DNA of 64,000 nucleotides from Trochalopteron elliotii (GCA_024734555.1 JANPWX010000080.1:4858164-4922163); one strand, 5' to 3'. Shown: positions 26,325-39,293, numbered from the stretch's first letter. Made by a program: numbers and translations. Notes: a model not told the origin generated them from the letters alone.

Positions 26325-29300
26325 CTGCCAGAGTAGCAAATGGAGTTGCTGGTAATGAATGGTGCATGTTTGTTTGTATCAGAATCAGTCCTCAGAGCTG
26401 GCCACTGACACATCACCTATGAACACTAGACAGGCACTAGAACCTATTCTTGAACAAGAGTCTGAAGTAACAGTCCAGTAAGATTTTTCATTAAAAATTT
26501 AGATAACATAAAAATACCGATAGTTTCTCTACCCAAAGGAACCTCAGTATGAGGCCTGCATCTATAATTCAAACATTAGAATGTAATCACAAAAAATGCA
26601 TATTTTATATGTATTATATATGCAGATAATAGTGTATATTTGATGTATAAAATATAGAGAGAAGATAAATAATACATAATAATATGGTACAATCACACCA
26701 TTCAGAAATTATAGGCACCTTGGCTTAGTATTTGAATCGGCCTCCAGAGTCGATATTTGCTTGCAATTCACTGTTGCTATTTAATGTTCACTCTAATCTG
26801 ACCACTTATTATTAGGGAAACAAATCCAAAATTTTTTTCCATTTAATATTTAAGCCATACTCCTTAAGATCTGTTAATTATCTACTACAGTACTTCTTTA
26901 AGGTCAAGTATTTTAGGACTTGGTTATCTGAGATAAAAGTCAACAATCCTGTTAAAATCTGATGCACTGTCAGAGAATCACCTCCCATAAATAGGAATGT
27001 TTCACTTCAAAAAATTCAAAGCATAATGACAACAAAACAGAATATTGTTTGGTACAGTCTTATTCTAGACTGGGTGGTCTTATGAAAATAGAAGTGGCAA
27101 TACAAATAATAGCACATGTGTACAATCAGTATTAAGTTAATTTATGACCAGAATTTTCACTGTTCCAGACCTGTAAAAATAAAGTATTTCAATTCTGTTT
27201 GATGATTTTTTTTCAATAACAAGTTAATTCAATTTAATTTGCATAAATAAGGAATAAAAACTTAATCTATGCTATAGCAAATTTCATTCTAATAGACATA
27301 ATGAGGATTAATGTGATTCAATTAGGTTATATCACTTTAACCATGGACCAGTAGGTGCAAACTCTTCACCATTAGTAACTTAGAAATGGAACCCAATGAC
27401 TCCATCCCTTCAATTTCCCGCTGATATCTGTAAGTAGATTCGTAACACAAATGAGAGAGGGTAAAGAATGGTTCTTCCTACGCAAACTTGATTTTTCAAA
27501 CCCCCCTCATTCACAGTGCTGTGATCTGAAGGTGAGACATCAAATTGGTGTTCCAGAAATACTCTACAGACAAAAACATCTTAAATTTTACTAGCTTCCC
27601 TTAAAAAGGAAAAACAAATTTTCTAATTTCATCTTTCTCATGATGTGTTTCCTCCTTCATGCAAACCCTTCATTTGGTACCCTAAGATTCAGGGAACCTG
27701 CTGTTACTCCAGCAATTACTGACCTCGGTGCTGTTCATTTCCAGACAAGAAAGATGCTGAGAAAAAATTTCGTAAAATGGGTCGCATGGGGATTAAAATA
27801 AATTATCATGATGGAATTTGTACTCTGCTGTAGATTATCAGTATTCCTAAATGAGCATTATCATAAAGAGTTGATGTGAAGCCTTTCCACAAAATAATCC
27901 ACAAAATAATTTAGGCCTGTAATAAATATTCAACACCCTGGGCTTTAAAATGGTTCCATCTCAGGGGAACAAGCTGGCTCTTGCTTTAGCATCAATACAC
28001 CAGTTGGCAGCCATAAAGCGAAAGTGATACTTCACTTCAAAGTTGTTTCTTCCTTAGAGGAAAACTGAGCTCCTGAAGAGAGAAAAGAGTTGAGAAGAGA
28101 GAAGGTACTATGAATCCTATACAGAAGTAACAAGTTTGCTAGCTTTTTCTTTCCATTCTTGCTGTACTACTATTTTCCAATTTTCGTAATTCCCTTCATC
28201 TTAAGCCACAACTTTTTCAAAGCTCTCATCTGACTGAAGCCTCATGAATTTGCAGATAAAGCAGCCTCACTTATCTTTCCAGTTTTATAAAAACACAAAA
28301 AATAATTTTTTTAAAAAAACCAAACTAGTAGTTTAATGCTGCCCTCCAAAATCTTCCAGTGTTTCTTGCAACTGAAATTCCATGCCAAGCAACATTTGTA
28401 TGCATTTCACAGGAAAGAATGGGATTGTGTTCGTGGCAATGCTCATCATTACTTGAAAATTAATTAGGTAGTCAAATGGCAATCAATGTGTTTTTATCCA
28501 TTACATGCTTTCCTCTTGGATGGTGTCTGAAAGTGAAACAAGGAAGGCAGCTGTGAAGTGGAAATGGTAATCATACCTTTCATACAAAGGAATCCATTAT
28601 ACTTTTGGTCCTCAAAGAACTTTTTTTGCAGATATCAGTCTTGAAGAAATTTTACAGCAAATAAATTATTGATCAATAATTACTATTGATTAAGAAATAA
28701 TTGAAAGCAAACATTACAGAGAATTAGATGATGCGTAACCAGGTCCTCACATAAGTCAGTCTGCTTTAAAGTCCAAAGATTTTTTTTTTATGTGTATTAC
28801 ATGAAATTGCAAAGTCCATTTTTTTTCTCACAAGTGTTGGTATACCTATGCCTGTGACTTCCTGTATGAAGAGAATTTCAAGAGCAAACTAAAATTTTCA
28901 CATTTAATAAAGATCCTCATGAATCACTTCATAGCCTAAAGGGATAAATTCCTGTCTAATAATAATAGTAATAATAAAAATATTCCCCTATTTTAAACTG
29001 TTTTCTTTTTTAATGAAATACACTGACAAGTATTTCATTACTTATCTGCAGATATTGAAAGACCAGAATTAATTTTTATTCTACATTTTTGTCATACATC
29101 CTTCATAATTGTTTAAACCAACAACAAACAAGATTTGCAATCTTCTTCCCTGGGGCAGATCTTCATAACTGTCCAATTAAATCAGTGCAACATAACTTCA
29201 GATTTACATGTAGAATTGTGATCTGGGATATTCATTTTCAAAGAGTTTTCTGCATATGGGTTACCCAAAAAATAAAGTGCCCATAGTATTCCTACTGATA

Positions 29301-30088
29301 AGCAGTTTTTGAGAATAATATTAAGGAAATAAGGGGGTTTTATCATTTCTCCACTTGATCAGTTTTATGAAGATAATTGGTTTTAAAGGCCTGAGCTAAA
29401 TTTTATGACTCTTAACAAAAGTCTGCGTCAATGCAAAAGGACTTTGTATCTAATTTCTTATATTTTAATACAGCACCTACTAGTTGACAAACTGGTTATG
29501 AGAATTTAATTTTAACTTTTACCCTTTCAAAACTTTCTTATACTTCTCATTGAAGTGAAATTGGTAACACATCGGTCACGTTGATTTTAAGGTTCTAAGA
29601 GCCCCTGAAAATTAGAAATTTAAGCATGTGCTAAATAAATCCATGTGGATATTAGTGATACCATTAAAATGCTATGTTCATTATCTAAATGTCATGCTGG
29701 ACACAGAGACTGTTCAGATAATTGAGTAAGAGATAACTAAGGGATTTTTAATATAATGAATAAGTAGAATGTTCTGACCCTGTTATGGATAAATAAGAAT
29801 TGTTTAAAGATAACTGAATATGTACTTTTAGCTAAGAGTATTGCAAGAATTCAAAAAGTACATTGTTCCCCTTTGTCATTGCTGTTTTGCCATTTTTAAA
29901 TCTATTTTAGAAAATATAAATATATGCTTCTAAAATTCATTATTAATCTAGGCAAGAAAAAATTTGGCCTACTCATGGATTTGTTGAAAACAACACACTT
30001 AAAGACTGAATCAAAACTTGCAGTACATTTGGAGTTCTATAAGATTATTTTGAGTAGAAAAGTCATGTGGAATGAGAGGTATGATGCC
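26325..30088. other. AT-rich non-coding DNA
   Basis: No gene is recognised. An 18-bp perfect palindrome lies at 28664-28681. A 12-bp direct repeat (tccacaaaataa) occurs twice at about 27887-27911, in a mixed-composition block (27880-28040) that could be a conserved non-coding element. AT-rich stretches such as 26590-26690 are low-complexity. Confidence 0.55.
28664..28681. repeat. 18-bp perfect palindrome
   Basis: aattattgatcaataatt equals its own reverse complement. It has the form of a paired ATTGATCAAT site, which is compatible with homeodomain-type or HNF/Cut-type recognition, but nothing else marks it as regulatory. In AT-rich DNA such palindromes can arise by chance. Confidence 0.7.
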
Positions 30089-30091
30089 ATT

Positions 30092-30470
30092 GTACACCAC
30101 AACGACACAGACTCCGACTTCAGAGGGCCAAAAATTACTCCTTTATTCTTGGGATATGTCTTCCTTATATACTATTCTACGCAGACCAATTCAATTGGTG
30201 AAACAAAGACAAACCTCTTCAATCACATTGCTCAGACCAGAGGGACATCAAGAAGAAGTCCCTCCTAGCAAAAGGAATGAAAACATAGGTACAGTTACAA
30301 AAACATGTACCTTGTTTACAGAAAATTCCCTGGGAAAAGAATTTCAGAAAACCAAAAATTCTCAGGCACGAAACCAGGGCTGCAGCAGGTACTTTAACTT
30401 CACCAGAAATTGTTTTCAAATGGCAGTGAAGATATTACCTATGGCTTTCAGGATAAAATAGGGGAGGGGG
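30092..30470 (-). mobile_element. LTR-like fragment of an endogenous retrovirus
   Basis: On the - strand the signals come in LTR order. A TATA box (tatataagg, around 30170) is followed about 25 bases later by an AATAAA poly(A) signal (aataaagga, about 30140-30150). Then comes a short U5-like stretch ending gtcgttgtggtgtaca at about 30092, consistent with a CA end. The 5' end of U3 was not found: no TG end with a matching target duplication is seen around 30440-30500, so the element is probably truncated or decayed. No retroviral coding sequence is present. Open frames across it (29924-30268, 30072-30461) are on the opposite strand and not meaningful. Confidence 0.55.
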
Positions 30471-30474
30471 CGGC

Positions 30475-32555
30475 GTTATTTTTCTATGCTCACGCTGTTA
30501 TCAAAGTAAATATATTAAACAGAAACCCATTAAAATTAAAAATGTAAAGCATCAAAAATAATTTCATACATAAGGGTTATGTCTATTGGCTGACACTAAA
30601 CTGACCTCTCCTTTTAAAGCAATAAAATAACCTTTTCTGCACCTAAAGTAATTTAAAGTCAGCTAACTGAAAAGTGTATGAAGAACAACTCTGGCAGCCT
30701 TCATATGCAGCTGCTTGGCTCAAACACAGCTTCGTTACTGAATAAGAAAAATGACTTTTATAACTGGAAATTTGAAGAACACTAAAATTTGAATGTTGAA
30801 ATTATGCCATATTTGGTTCAGTGTACTTAAATTAAAAATAAACATAGTTAGGAATTTGGGTTTGAAAACAGCAGTATAAAAATATTTAGATTAAAACTAC
30901 ATTTAAATATTATCATAGCAGGAGCTGGTGATCATGAAATTTGTTGAATTTAAAATACTACCTCATCTCAATGAAAAATACTATTTGGGTATGGACCATT
31001 CATACTTTAACACACACATTGATTCTTTCAATGGCAGCCAACATCCTCAGTTCTTTGGTTTTTATGTGTTCTGATGATATGTTTTTATAAAATTTTGTTC
31101 TACTAATTTTGTGCCTCTTTTTCTCTAATATTTATTATTTTAACAAATATGTAAAGCATATATTGTTTATGCTTCTTTATACACTAGTGGGCATCCTCAG
31201 ATACTGCTCTAAAAAATATTACATACAAACCAAAGTAGAATAGCAAAAGAATTAGAGCATTCACCAAGGTTCAAAACAAAATAATTCAGTGGGACAGGAT
31301 TAATTTTGAGGATGAAGCTCATAAATTAAGGATATCAATAAGCAGCTTATGGATGCAGAGACACCGCAGGCCAAAATACAGAGAAAACAGAGTATCAATT
31401 GATTAAGTGTGTCACTAGTTAATTTTTTTTTTTTAAAAAATCTATATAAAAATAATATATTTTTATACTATTATATACATTTTTATAGTTCACAGCCCCT
31501 TGATTCTGTTAAGAAATATATGAATTAAATAGGCTCAATTTCTAGATTATTGAACACACATTTTTTTACTCTTTTAAATGTGCCTTTATTAAGCCTGGAA
31601 AAATTAAAGCACAGTGTCTTAATGTTACATAATAATTTCAAGAATATTAATTTCTTTTCTGAGAAGTTAATTGCTAGTGAAATTCAAAGTTCATACTCAA
31701 AATATAAAATCCTTTTTAAATGTTACAAACTAGTTAGATTCTATCTCAACTAACCTACTTCTCTAGTAATGCTATTTCTAAATTTTATACTGATGTCATG
31801 AAACCTTAGTTCCGGAGGAAAGCAAGCAATAAATATTCTCCTACTAAAGGCCACAGGGCTTGGGAGTTCGTTTGTTTTACTTTGGGTTTGGTTAGAGTTG
31901 TTTTTTTGGTTTTGTTTTTTTCTTTCCTAATGGGAACAGATGGATTTTCCTTTAAATTGAGAAAATTTTGGGAGATATATATTCTTGTTTAGGCAGATAT
32001 GAATCAGGTTTTGCATTATACACTCAAAATCATGTTTTTACTTCAGATTCTCAGTAAATTGGGCAAAATCTAAGAATTTAGACTCTTAGGAGTTAATAGT
32101 GAAGACCTTTATTCTAAGCACCAGGAGAACCAGGTTCTTCTGTAAATTTCACACTCTACCATTTTTGGAAGGAAACAGTTAATTATCTTCTGTTACTATT
32201 AAAGCCATACACTAAAGTGATATCTTTAAAAACCCAATTGTTTGGGGGTTTGTTGTTGTTGTTGTTTGTTTGTTTGTTTGTTTGTTTTAATTTTTGAGGT
32301 GGGGTTGTGCACGTATGAATATATTCTTATCACATAAATATGGTATTTTTGCTGATGCAGTTTTTCTAATCTCAGATTGCCAGACAATTGGTGAGAAGTT
32401 TTTTGACACGAAATTGTGTGGAAAAATGAAAGAATGAGAAACCATTCCATTAGCCCTCCACTCATGTCCCCACTGAGGGCAGCCAGCATTGTTACAGACA
32501 CTTTTCAGGCTGTAAAATGAGGATAACCCTTGACCAAGACCAGAAATACAGCAGA
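30475..32555. other. AT-rich non-coding DNA with simple repeats
   Basis: No gene is recognised. A T-run followed by TA-rich sequence lies at about 31424-31480, a T/G-rich stretch at 31868-31922, and a compound TTG/TTTG microsatellite at 32249-32288. Confidence 0.6.
32249..32288. repeat. Compound (TTG)n/(TTTG)n microsatellite
   Basis: About four tandem gtt units pass directly into about five tttg units. The switch in unit size suggests slippage from one founder tract. It would be expected to vary in length between individuals. Confidence 0.9.
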
Positions 32556-32559
32556 AGTA

Positions 32560-32760
32560 CAGACAGCCAAACATTGCCTGGGGCACAGAATAGAGCCAGG
32601 GGTGCTGTCCTGGCTGTCCCCTGGGAGCAGGAGGCCCTTTAGCAGCCCTGGGCTCCTGCCAGGGCTCCCCGGAATGGCTGGAGCAAATCTGGCTGATCTA
32701 TGACTGCAGTAAAGCTCCCCAGCTACAGCATGGAGGTGCAGGCAGAGGGGAAGAAGCTGC
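32560..32760. other. GC-rich patch
   Basis: A block of about 200 bp has raised GC content and words such as gctcctgccagggctcccc. Open frames on the - strand (32505-32762 and neighbours) result from composition. The adjoining segment to about 32960 has a mixed composition and might be a conserved non-coding element. No gene is recognised. Confidence 0.45.
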
Positions 32761-32764
32761 ACAA

Positions 32765-34810
32765 AGCTATTTAGCTGATTAGCAATGAGAGCTCAGCAGT
32801 TTTTGACAGCTAGCATGTGTCTTATCCCGCTAAAACATGTTGTTCTGTAAATCCTCAAACCTAGTTTCTATTATTGTTTTAAAACAGCTCTTACTGCCTG
32901 TGGTAGTTCTGGTGCTGGTGGTGACACATCATATGTGACAAACGGTGTAAGGAAGGGTTCAGAAGGCCAGAAACATTGTCTTGTCACAGTAACAAAAGGA
33001 CAGTCTTGTGTCTTGAATCAAGAATATCCTCTTTGAGGAGAAACTTATTTTGTGGTATACACAGCTCTAAACTGTTATGCAATCGGCATCATTTACTCTA
33101 TATTTATGGCATTATGAGTTTACTGTATTTGGGTTTGCTCAAATAATTTTACATATCTTGGAGAAATTGTATTTTATATGAAGATTTAATCTAACCACAG
33201 CTGCAGCAATATAAATTACACTTAAGACTATGCTGATTGATTATAATCAGTTGTAATCACGTCTTATAATTACATTGCATTCTGGAAGCAAAGGACTTTT
33301 AAGCCTACTCAGCACCCTGCTACATAAAGAAGATTAGCTGTTACTTCTGACAATCTGAGCCAACACTGAAATATGCATATAAACACCAAGTTTTATAAAT
33401 TTATTGTTCAAGAACCAAATTAATTTCTTTTTGTGTCGATAAAAGGCAAAATGGAAATAAAAAATCTAAAATTTATTGAAAGCCACACTTCTATAAAATA
33501 TCCTCATTAAAATATTTATAGTCTATTTAGTTTCAGTATACTAATAAATATAAGGAAAAATCCATTTTCTTGATATCCATCTGATAATTATTTATTGGTA
33601 TACCACTGTTCAATCATCAACAGAGTGGTACAGGATGCATTGAAGGTATAACATGGAAAAGTGGCATCCAAGTACTGTGTATAAATCAGTGTTTCACTAC
33701 GACAGTAAATTCAAAAGACTTTATAGGTGTATGTAGTATTCCAGTTTCACTCTGGCAGCTTAATAGGTCTCGTTTTCTAAGAAATCAGCTCTCTTATTTC
33801 ACCCAAGCACAAAGCAGCTAAGGACCTGTATTCATAAGCCCAGTGCAGAGAGCAGGCGGGACCCATCTGCTTGCCAGAGATCCAGTTGTTGGTTCCTCTA
33901 GGACCACTTGGAAAAAAGCAAATCCTGTGTGTTTGCTTAATTTGGGGCTTAATGGTTGTCTCTACATTTCCTGCTCCAGTGTGGAAATTTGTGTTGTTCC
34001 ATAATACTGGTCCTTCTCCCATGTGTACACAGGTAGAGAGGTAGCAAGTTTACTTCAGCCTTCAGGGCTCATCTGCTCCTGCCTTCCCAGAAATCGTGGG
34101 AGCTATTCCATTTTGTAACTGTTAGATGGCAATGGCCAGGCCATGAGCAAAACCATAAACACCTGAATAGTATTTCACTCATTTTCCAGAATAGTTTCAT
34201 TAGATGTTATTTCATTTCCACTTTGCCTTCAATCATTTCATCTGTTTCTAAATTGTGCTATAGGTATCCCGTCTAGAGGATTACAGTCAGTAACCTAATC
34301 TCTGCTCCTGTTGCCCCCTACAGTAATCTTAGAAGACTAGTAATCGTAGAATCCTTTTAAAAAGAAAAAAAGTGAGGTCATGCGATAAGAATGTAGACAA
34401 TTTCATCATTCTTTCAACTTTTTTCTGTCAGCAAATATGAGTGTTCTTAGCCACCCAGACTTGTAGATTGCCTCTGCCACAAAGTGATATATTTTTCTCT
34501 GTATTCAAGACACTGTTTTGACAATAACTTGACTCAATATTCTATAATATTCTATAATATGCTATAATTCTATATAAATGAGCAAACACGAGGGCACTGT
34601 TATCTCCGTATTCTTGAGATAGATGATTGTCCCACTATAGTAGTTCAGCACAGATGTGAAGGGTTTTTTTCTCTAAAGAAGTGTGGCAGGTATTGGCAGC
34701 TTGGTTTACATTGTTTACATTTCTAGAGAGACCAGGCTTAAATTAGAGATCTTAGGTGACTCGGCTCCTATCTTCTTATGGCTAGCAAGAGTAAACATCA
34801 CCTCATAAAT
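32765..34810. other. Non-coding DNA
   Basis: No gene is recognised. A 12-bp palindrome (tgattataatca) lies at 33238-33249. A 10-bp tandem repeat (tattctataa, three copies) occupies 34538-34567. Two neighbouring forkhead-like cores (gtttaca, tgtttac) lie at about 34703-34719. None of these alone shows a regulatory element. Confidence 0.5.
34538..34574. repeat. 10-bp tandem repeat
   Basis: Two exact copies of tattctataa, a third with one or two changes (tatgctataa) and a partial fourth make up the tract. It is a small AT-rich minisatellite. Confidence 0.85.
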
Positions 34811-34814
34811 CAGA

Positions 34815-35060
34815 GGTCTGGGTCAGGGCCACCCCTGGCCACCCTCAGGGCCACCCCTGCGACGGTGAGGGCCGGGCCCAGCCAGGCCTCCAGAAACCGC
34901 TGCCCCGCGGGAGAGCGGCCAGGGCCGGCTGTGTCCCCTCTTCACCCTCATCTTCCGACAAGGGAGAAAGAAATTGTAGATTGGCAGTGCTGACCCTGCG
35001 CCAGGGGCAGCTGCGGCCGTGCCCTTGGCTTGGCTGCCAGTGCCGCTGGCCTAAAAGAAG
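34815..35060. promoter_or_regulatory. CpG-dense GC-rich patch (possible small CpG island)
   Basis: Unlike the other GC-rich patches of the window, this one keeps many CpG dinucleotides, clustered at about 34858-34930 (cgacgg, gccggg, ccccgcggg, gagcggcc). It opens with a 14-bp direct repeat (cagggccacccctg at 34824 and 34846, period 22). Retained CpGs in methylated vertebrate DNA can mark an unmethylated promoter or a young GC-rich insertion. It is shorter than a typical CpG island, and no TATA box or defined transcript is evident. Confidence 0.35.
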
Positions 35061-35315
35061 CAAGAATCTTTCTCCGTAGCCTCAGAGAGCTGGTCCAAGT
35101 TTGAGCCTGGATACCATGACTATCATGAATACCTTGAATCTAACCAAAGATTCAGAGGGGAAAGTCATCTTACCAGTGTTCCTGAGCATCCTTCCCCCCA
35201 CCCCGACCCCCGCCATCACCTGCTCGGCCTTGAAGTTCCACACCAGAAGTCAGCTAAAGAAAAAGGAAAAAAAAAGATTTTAAGCAAAAATATCAACCCT
35301 TTCCCTCCTCCATAG
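35055..35315 (+). other. Open frame behind a splice-acceptor-like site (unproven exon)
   Basis: A frame of 86 codons is open between a taa at 35052 and a tag at 35313. It begins near tctttctccgtag, a polypyrimidine-AG resembling a splice acceptor ending at 35079. The translation has no recognised domain and contains a Pro/His-rich middle and a Lys-rich end. There is no in-frame ATG at the start and no good gtaagt-type donor, and another frame is open over the same bases. It is noted because it follows the CpG-dense patch. Chance is the most likely explanation. Confidence 0.15.
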
Positions 35316-37686
35316 AAGACAGAGTAATTTAAAATGTAGAGGGACAGCATAAAGTAAAGTCAGCGAAAGAACTGATAAAAACTGTTAGAAAAAAGAATGG
35401 AAGAAGTACACATTTTTGACTAGACTCCTCTGAATGTAAACCACAGAAAAATAGACTATTTCTTGTAATGTCATAATGCTGTTTAAGAGAATGCAGGTTC
35501 TAGCCAAAGGTTGTGTGTATTAATATAATTGAAATTTAATTAAGAATTTTAAATAAAGTAAGCCCCCTGGCTCCTGGAGTAAAATAAGAAAGTCTCAACT
35601 TTTGAGATGAAAATTATTCTAAAAAAAGAGTGATTTTGAAGGCCCGGCTCTTGGGCTACAGAAAAGTCTCTATTTCTTTTAAGACAAAGACGATTTTAGA
35701 GATAAAAGAAGAAAATCCTTGTTTTATACTAGAAGAAGCATTCTTGAAACAGTACCCCAAAATATGCTGAAGCCCATAAGCAGCTTAAAAAACTGTTAAA
35801 TAAATAAAACTGCACAAATCTGCAGAAGTCCAAGCGGTTGCAGATTTGTGACATTAAGAGCCACCAGACCTTTTCTTGTAGCATGTATCTCCATAAAATT
35901 CTAGAGATTTCTCTCCCAAAGTGATGCATGATTTTGTTTAAATAGTTGCAACTGAGTAAAACTCATAGTTTTCTCTCAATGTTGTGTAAAAAAGTAAACA
36001 GTTTGGAGTAGAAAAAAAAGTGTTCATTTTTCTTTCTTTTCTTTTTCCTTAGTATGTGTTAATAAACTGTTTACCTTTAAGTTAACCTGTTACCTGTTTT
36101 GCCTTTTTCTCCCAGAGACCAAAAAAAGCAAACACTCAAAACACTACACTAAATTTGGCAAAACAGAATTCAGCAAACATAAAACCACTACACCCACAAA
36201 GTTATATGCTTTCAGCACGAGGCAGACTCTTGATATTTAATAAAGTATCCATGTTAATAGTTCAGAGAAGCCAAACTATTTAGTAAATATTTAGTAAAAA
36301 TTTTTTTGCATGGACATTTTATTAGAGTATTTCATAATACATCCCATGAGGTTTTTGCTGAAAAGCATGCATTCCAGTTAGTTTGGATAGAATAATGTCA
36401 TAGGAATTGAAAAATATTAGCAGAAACAGGATAATATAGATAAAATATATTCACTTGGGCAGTTTCTGAATTGATAGATGGGTGCCCAACAGGTTCCTCC
36501 ATTGCCTGGAATGCTGTCCAGGTGGAATTCCCACTGCAGATGCTTTCTTGGCCTGGTGTGCTGTGTTGAAACATGATGTTCCCAGTATAATCTGAACATG
36601 AAGATGCTGGTGATATATATCTCAAAGGTCTATTTTAATATCAAAATATGGACTTGAAATCTTAGAAATACCCTTTTCAATCAATTATCCAAAAGCTCAG
36701 TAAATTCCAGCTTTGTCTCCTTTTTTTAATCTTCTCTTATTTCTATCCTTGTCTTTTACTTATGAATCATATCTTGGCACTCTCTAGGCAACAAAAATAT
36801 GGAGTAAAAACTGTGATTTCTCAACACTTTTGTCATTTAGATATAATTTTAATGAAGTCTATTCTTTCAAAATTATGACTACTATTTGCCTTGATCCACA
36901 TTGTGTGTGCAATCCAAGTTAAACAATTCAAGCAGAACCAGCATTTCAGCATCTGTAAGTGTCCTATTCTCACACCTATGCAGTACTTAAATTTCTTTCA
37001 TTTGTCTGGATAAATGTTCTTTCTATCACATACAGTTTTACTTGAGGCATATTTATCTAGTTTCAATGTAATTGTTCTTCTTAGTAAATGTCCCTGCAAA
37101 GTTTGCTACTGTATCTCGGTCCGTGATGTGAAAATCTACTTGACATTATAGAGAGTGTCTTAATCTTTATTTTTTTTGTAAAGAACATTTGAATATACAT
37201 TTCATATTTAATCAACTATCTTTGTTATTCAAATCACTTATGCAAATCAGCAGTTTGACAGACTCTGTGATCTAAGTTGCTTAAATTGTACAGCATGTAT
37301 GTAGTGGGTTAACAGTTTCAGGAGCTGCCAGTACACTGCTCGACATGCTGAGAACACCAGTAATTACAGTCCCTGGTGCTTTGCTTTCCTAAATCATGGC
37401 TGTGCAGAAAGCTCTTCAGTTGGACCTGATGGGACGACAAGTCATGATGATGAAAACAAAAGTCAAGAATTAGAAAACAGTATTTACAGGACACCGCCTA
37501 GAGAAGAGAAAGCCCTGGAGGGAGAGAAAATGTATATGAATGAGAAATAATTGAAGATCATATGAGAGACCTGGGACCAACTAGGTTTTCAGAGCCAAAA
37601 AAGGCAATTAAGCACAGAAGGCCAAATTTTATGTTGTTTTACTTTTATTTAGGGTTTATATCTATGCAGCTAAGAGACATTTATCC

Positions 37687-37718
37687 TTTTTTTTCTTTTT
37701 TCTTTTTTTTTCTTTTTT
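37687..37718. repeat. T-rich polypyrimidine tract
   Basis: Runs of T are separated by single C residues (ttttttttc units) over about 32 bp. This is a simple low-complexity tract. It is not the tail of a recognised retroelement, because no element adjoins it. Confidence 0.85.
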
Positions 37719-37811
37719 AATTGATAAGGATCTGGTAGAAGGAAACAAGGAAACGCTCAGGCAGGATTCTGGTAGAAGAATTTCAGATTAGGCATCAGTA
37801 AAGGAAAAGAC

Positions 37812-37860
37812 AATTTTACAGAGAACATCATCTGCCCAGGTTCATGCAGCTGAATAAACT
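37812..37860 (+). mobile_element. Possible MIR-like fragment
   Basis: attttacagag, then atctgcccaggttcatgcagct and aataa follow the order of the MIR core (ATTTTACAGATGAGG...CTTGCCCAAGGTCACACAGCTAGTAA) if about 20 bases are missing in the middle. The match is short and diverged and could be chance. Confidence 0.35.
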
Positions 37861-38479
37861 TTCAAAATACTGCAAAGCACACCAAGCAGAATATGAATAC
37901 TGAAAATACTGTATATGTGAATGTGCATCTGGGTAGGTTCACATTAGTGGTGGTTTTGGTTGTTGTATTTTTAAGATGAATGATGGCACATTTAGAAGCC
38001 ACTTTAACATGCTCAATATCATAAATTATTATGTCTAAAGAAGAGGTGGCATTTTTAACAGTATGAGCCATAAACTGCTATAAAACTAGTTGAGCAGCAT
38101 GATACCAGAATGGGCTCAAGTCCATCTGGATGAGACCCAGCATTATAAAAAAAAAAAAACAAAACTGACCGAGCAGTAAGAAATAAGTTCCAAAGGAAAT
38201 GAAATGAGACTATGCTCCTCATTAAGCTAATAACAACAACAACAAAGTCTTTCTGCCTGGAAGAAATGTGGATTCCAGTTGGAGCAATCCATAAATTAGG
38301 TTTTGTAATTCTTTTTATGACTTCAATCCACATTGTTCTCTTTAATACAGAAATAAATAGCATCTAATAAGGCCATCTTGCAAACATCAGTACTATCTGG
38401 CTCCAAGCTAGAATGATTCACTCAGAGAAGATGACTTAAATTAATGTATTTGCTATAGAGATTTTGTGTCACCAGCAGT

Positions 38480-38720
38480 CTGAGAGACTGAGAGCTCTGC
38501 ACACACTGTGGGTCAGCGGTGCTGTGACCCAAAGTGCTGGTTCCAGTGTGGGTGCACGAGCCATGACCTGGGTGTAGGAAGGTGACCACCCACGATGTGC
38601 CCTGGTCCCTGGCTGCCCCAGCAGTGAGCACACACCCAGCATCCTCCCAAGGAACGGTGTGTAGCCTGGTACCAGGCGGACGGGCTGAGGGCCAAGGTGT
38701 AGACAAATATCACAATGTGT
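38480..38720. other. GC-rich patch
   Basis: About 240 bp of raised GC content with three overlapping - strand open frames (38422-38706, 38469-38786, 38513-38734). Three frames of the same strand being open together shows that low stop density, not coding, is responsible. CpG is modest. No family is recognised. Confidence 0.45.
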
Positions 38721-39293
38721 GACATGCTGTGCACAGCAGATGGGCTGAGCTGAAGACTTCACTGGAAAGCAAACGCAGCAGCACACATTTCAAACATCTG
38801 TACACATCTCCTGTACATCTCTTGTATTTACCATCCCCTGAGTTTCTCCCTTCTCTTGGAAATGTGGCTAACTAACAGCTAGATTTCTATTAAGTCTAGT
38901 TAACATTTGCATTTTATCTGGTGTTTAAAGTTTAGACTAATTTTTCTGCAAACTTCAGATCTGAAGCTAACAGTGCAAACAGTATTATGAGAAACTTTCA
39001 CCTTCCACAATCTAATTAAGCACATCAATTGCATGTGTTTGATTCTCCAGAGACCCTAGGTATCCAAATTATCCTTGCTGCACAAGCATTGCTTCACTTT
39101 TAGAATGACTGGGTTTTTCACTACTTCATTATTCAGCTGTTTAGCCAAATGTTACAAAATGAGGTCATTTGTCCTCCTCGCAGTGAAAGGAAGAGAAAAG
39201 GTCATTAGCAGAGTCCTGCTGTAGTGAGCAGTGGTCTTCTCTGGGAGAGGTGCTGTGATGGGTGGTAATTTTGATCTGTACAGATCATTACAT

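Larger units (their letters stand above)
35320..38475. other. AT-rich non-coding DNA
   Basis: No gene is recognised. A C/T-rich poly-T tract lies at 37687-37718. A 13-base A run lies at 38147-38159. A possible MIR fragment at 37812-37860 is entered separately. Short open frames are uninformative. Confidence 0.55.

Noticed and set aside
37311..37500. Possible small exon containing an ATG-started frame (at 37399)
   Set aside because: About 25 codons only, with no recognisable peptide and no convincing donor site.
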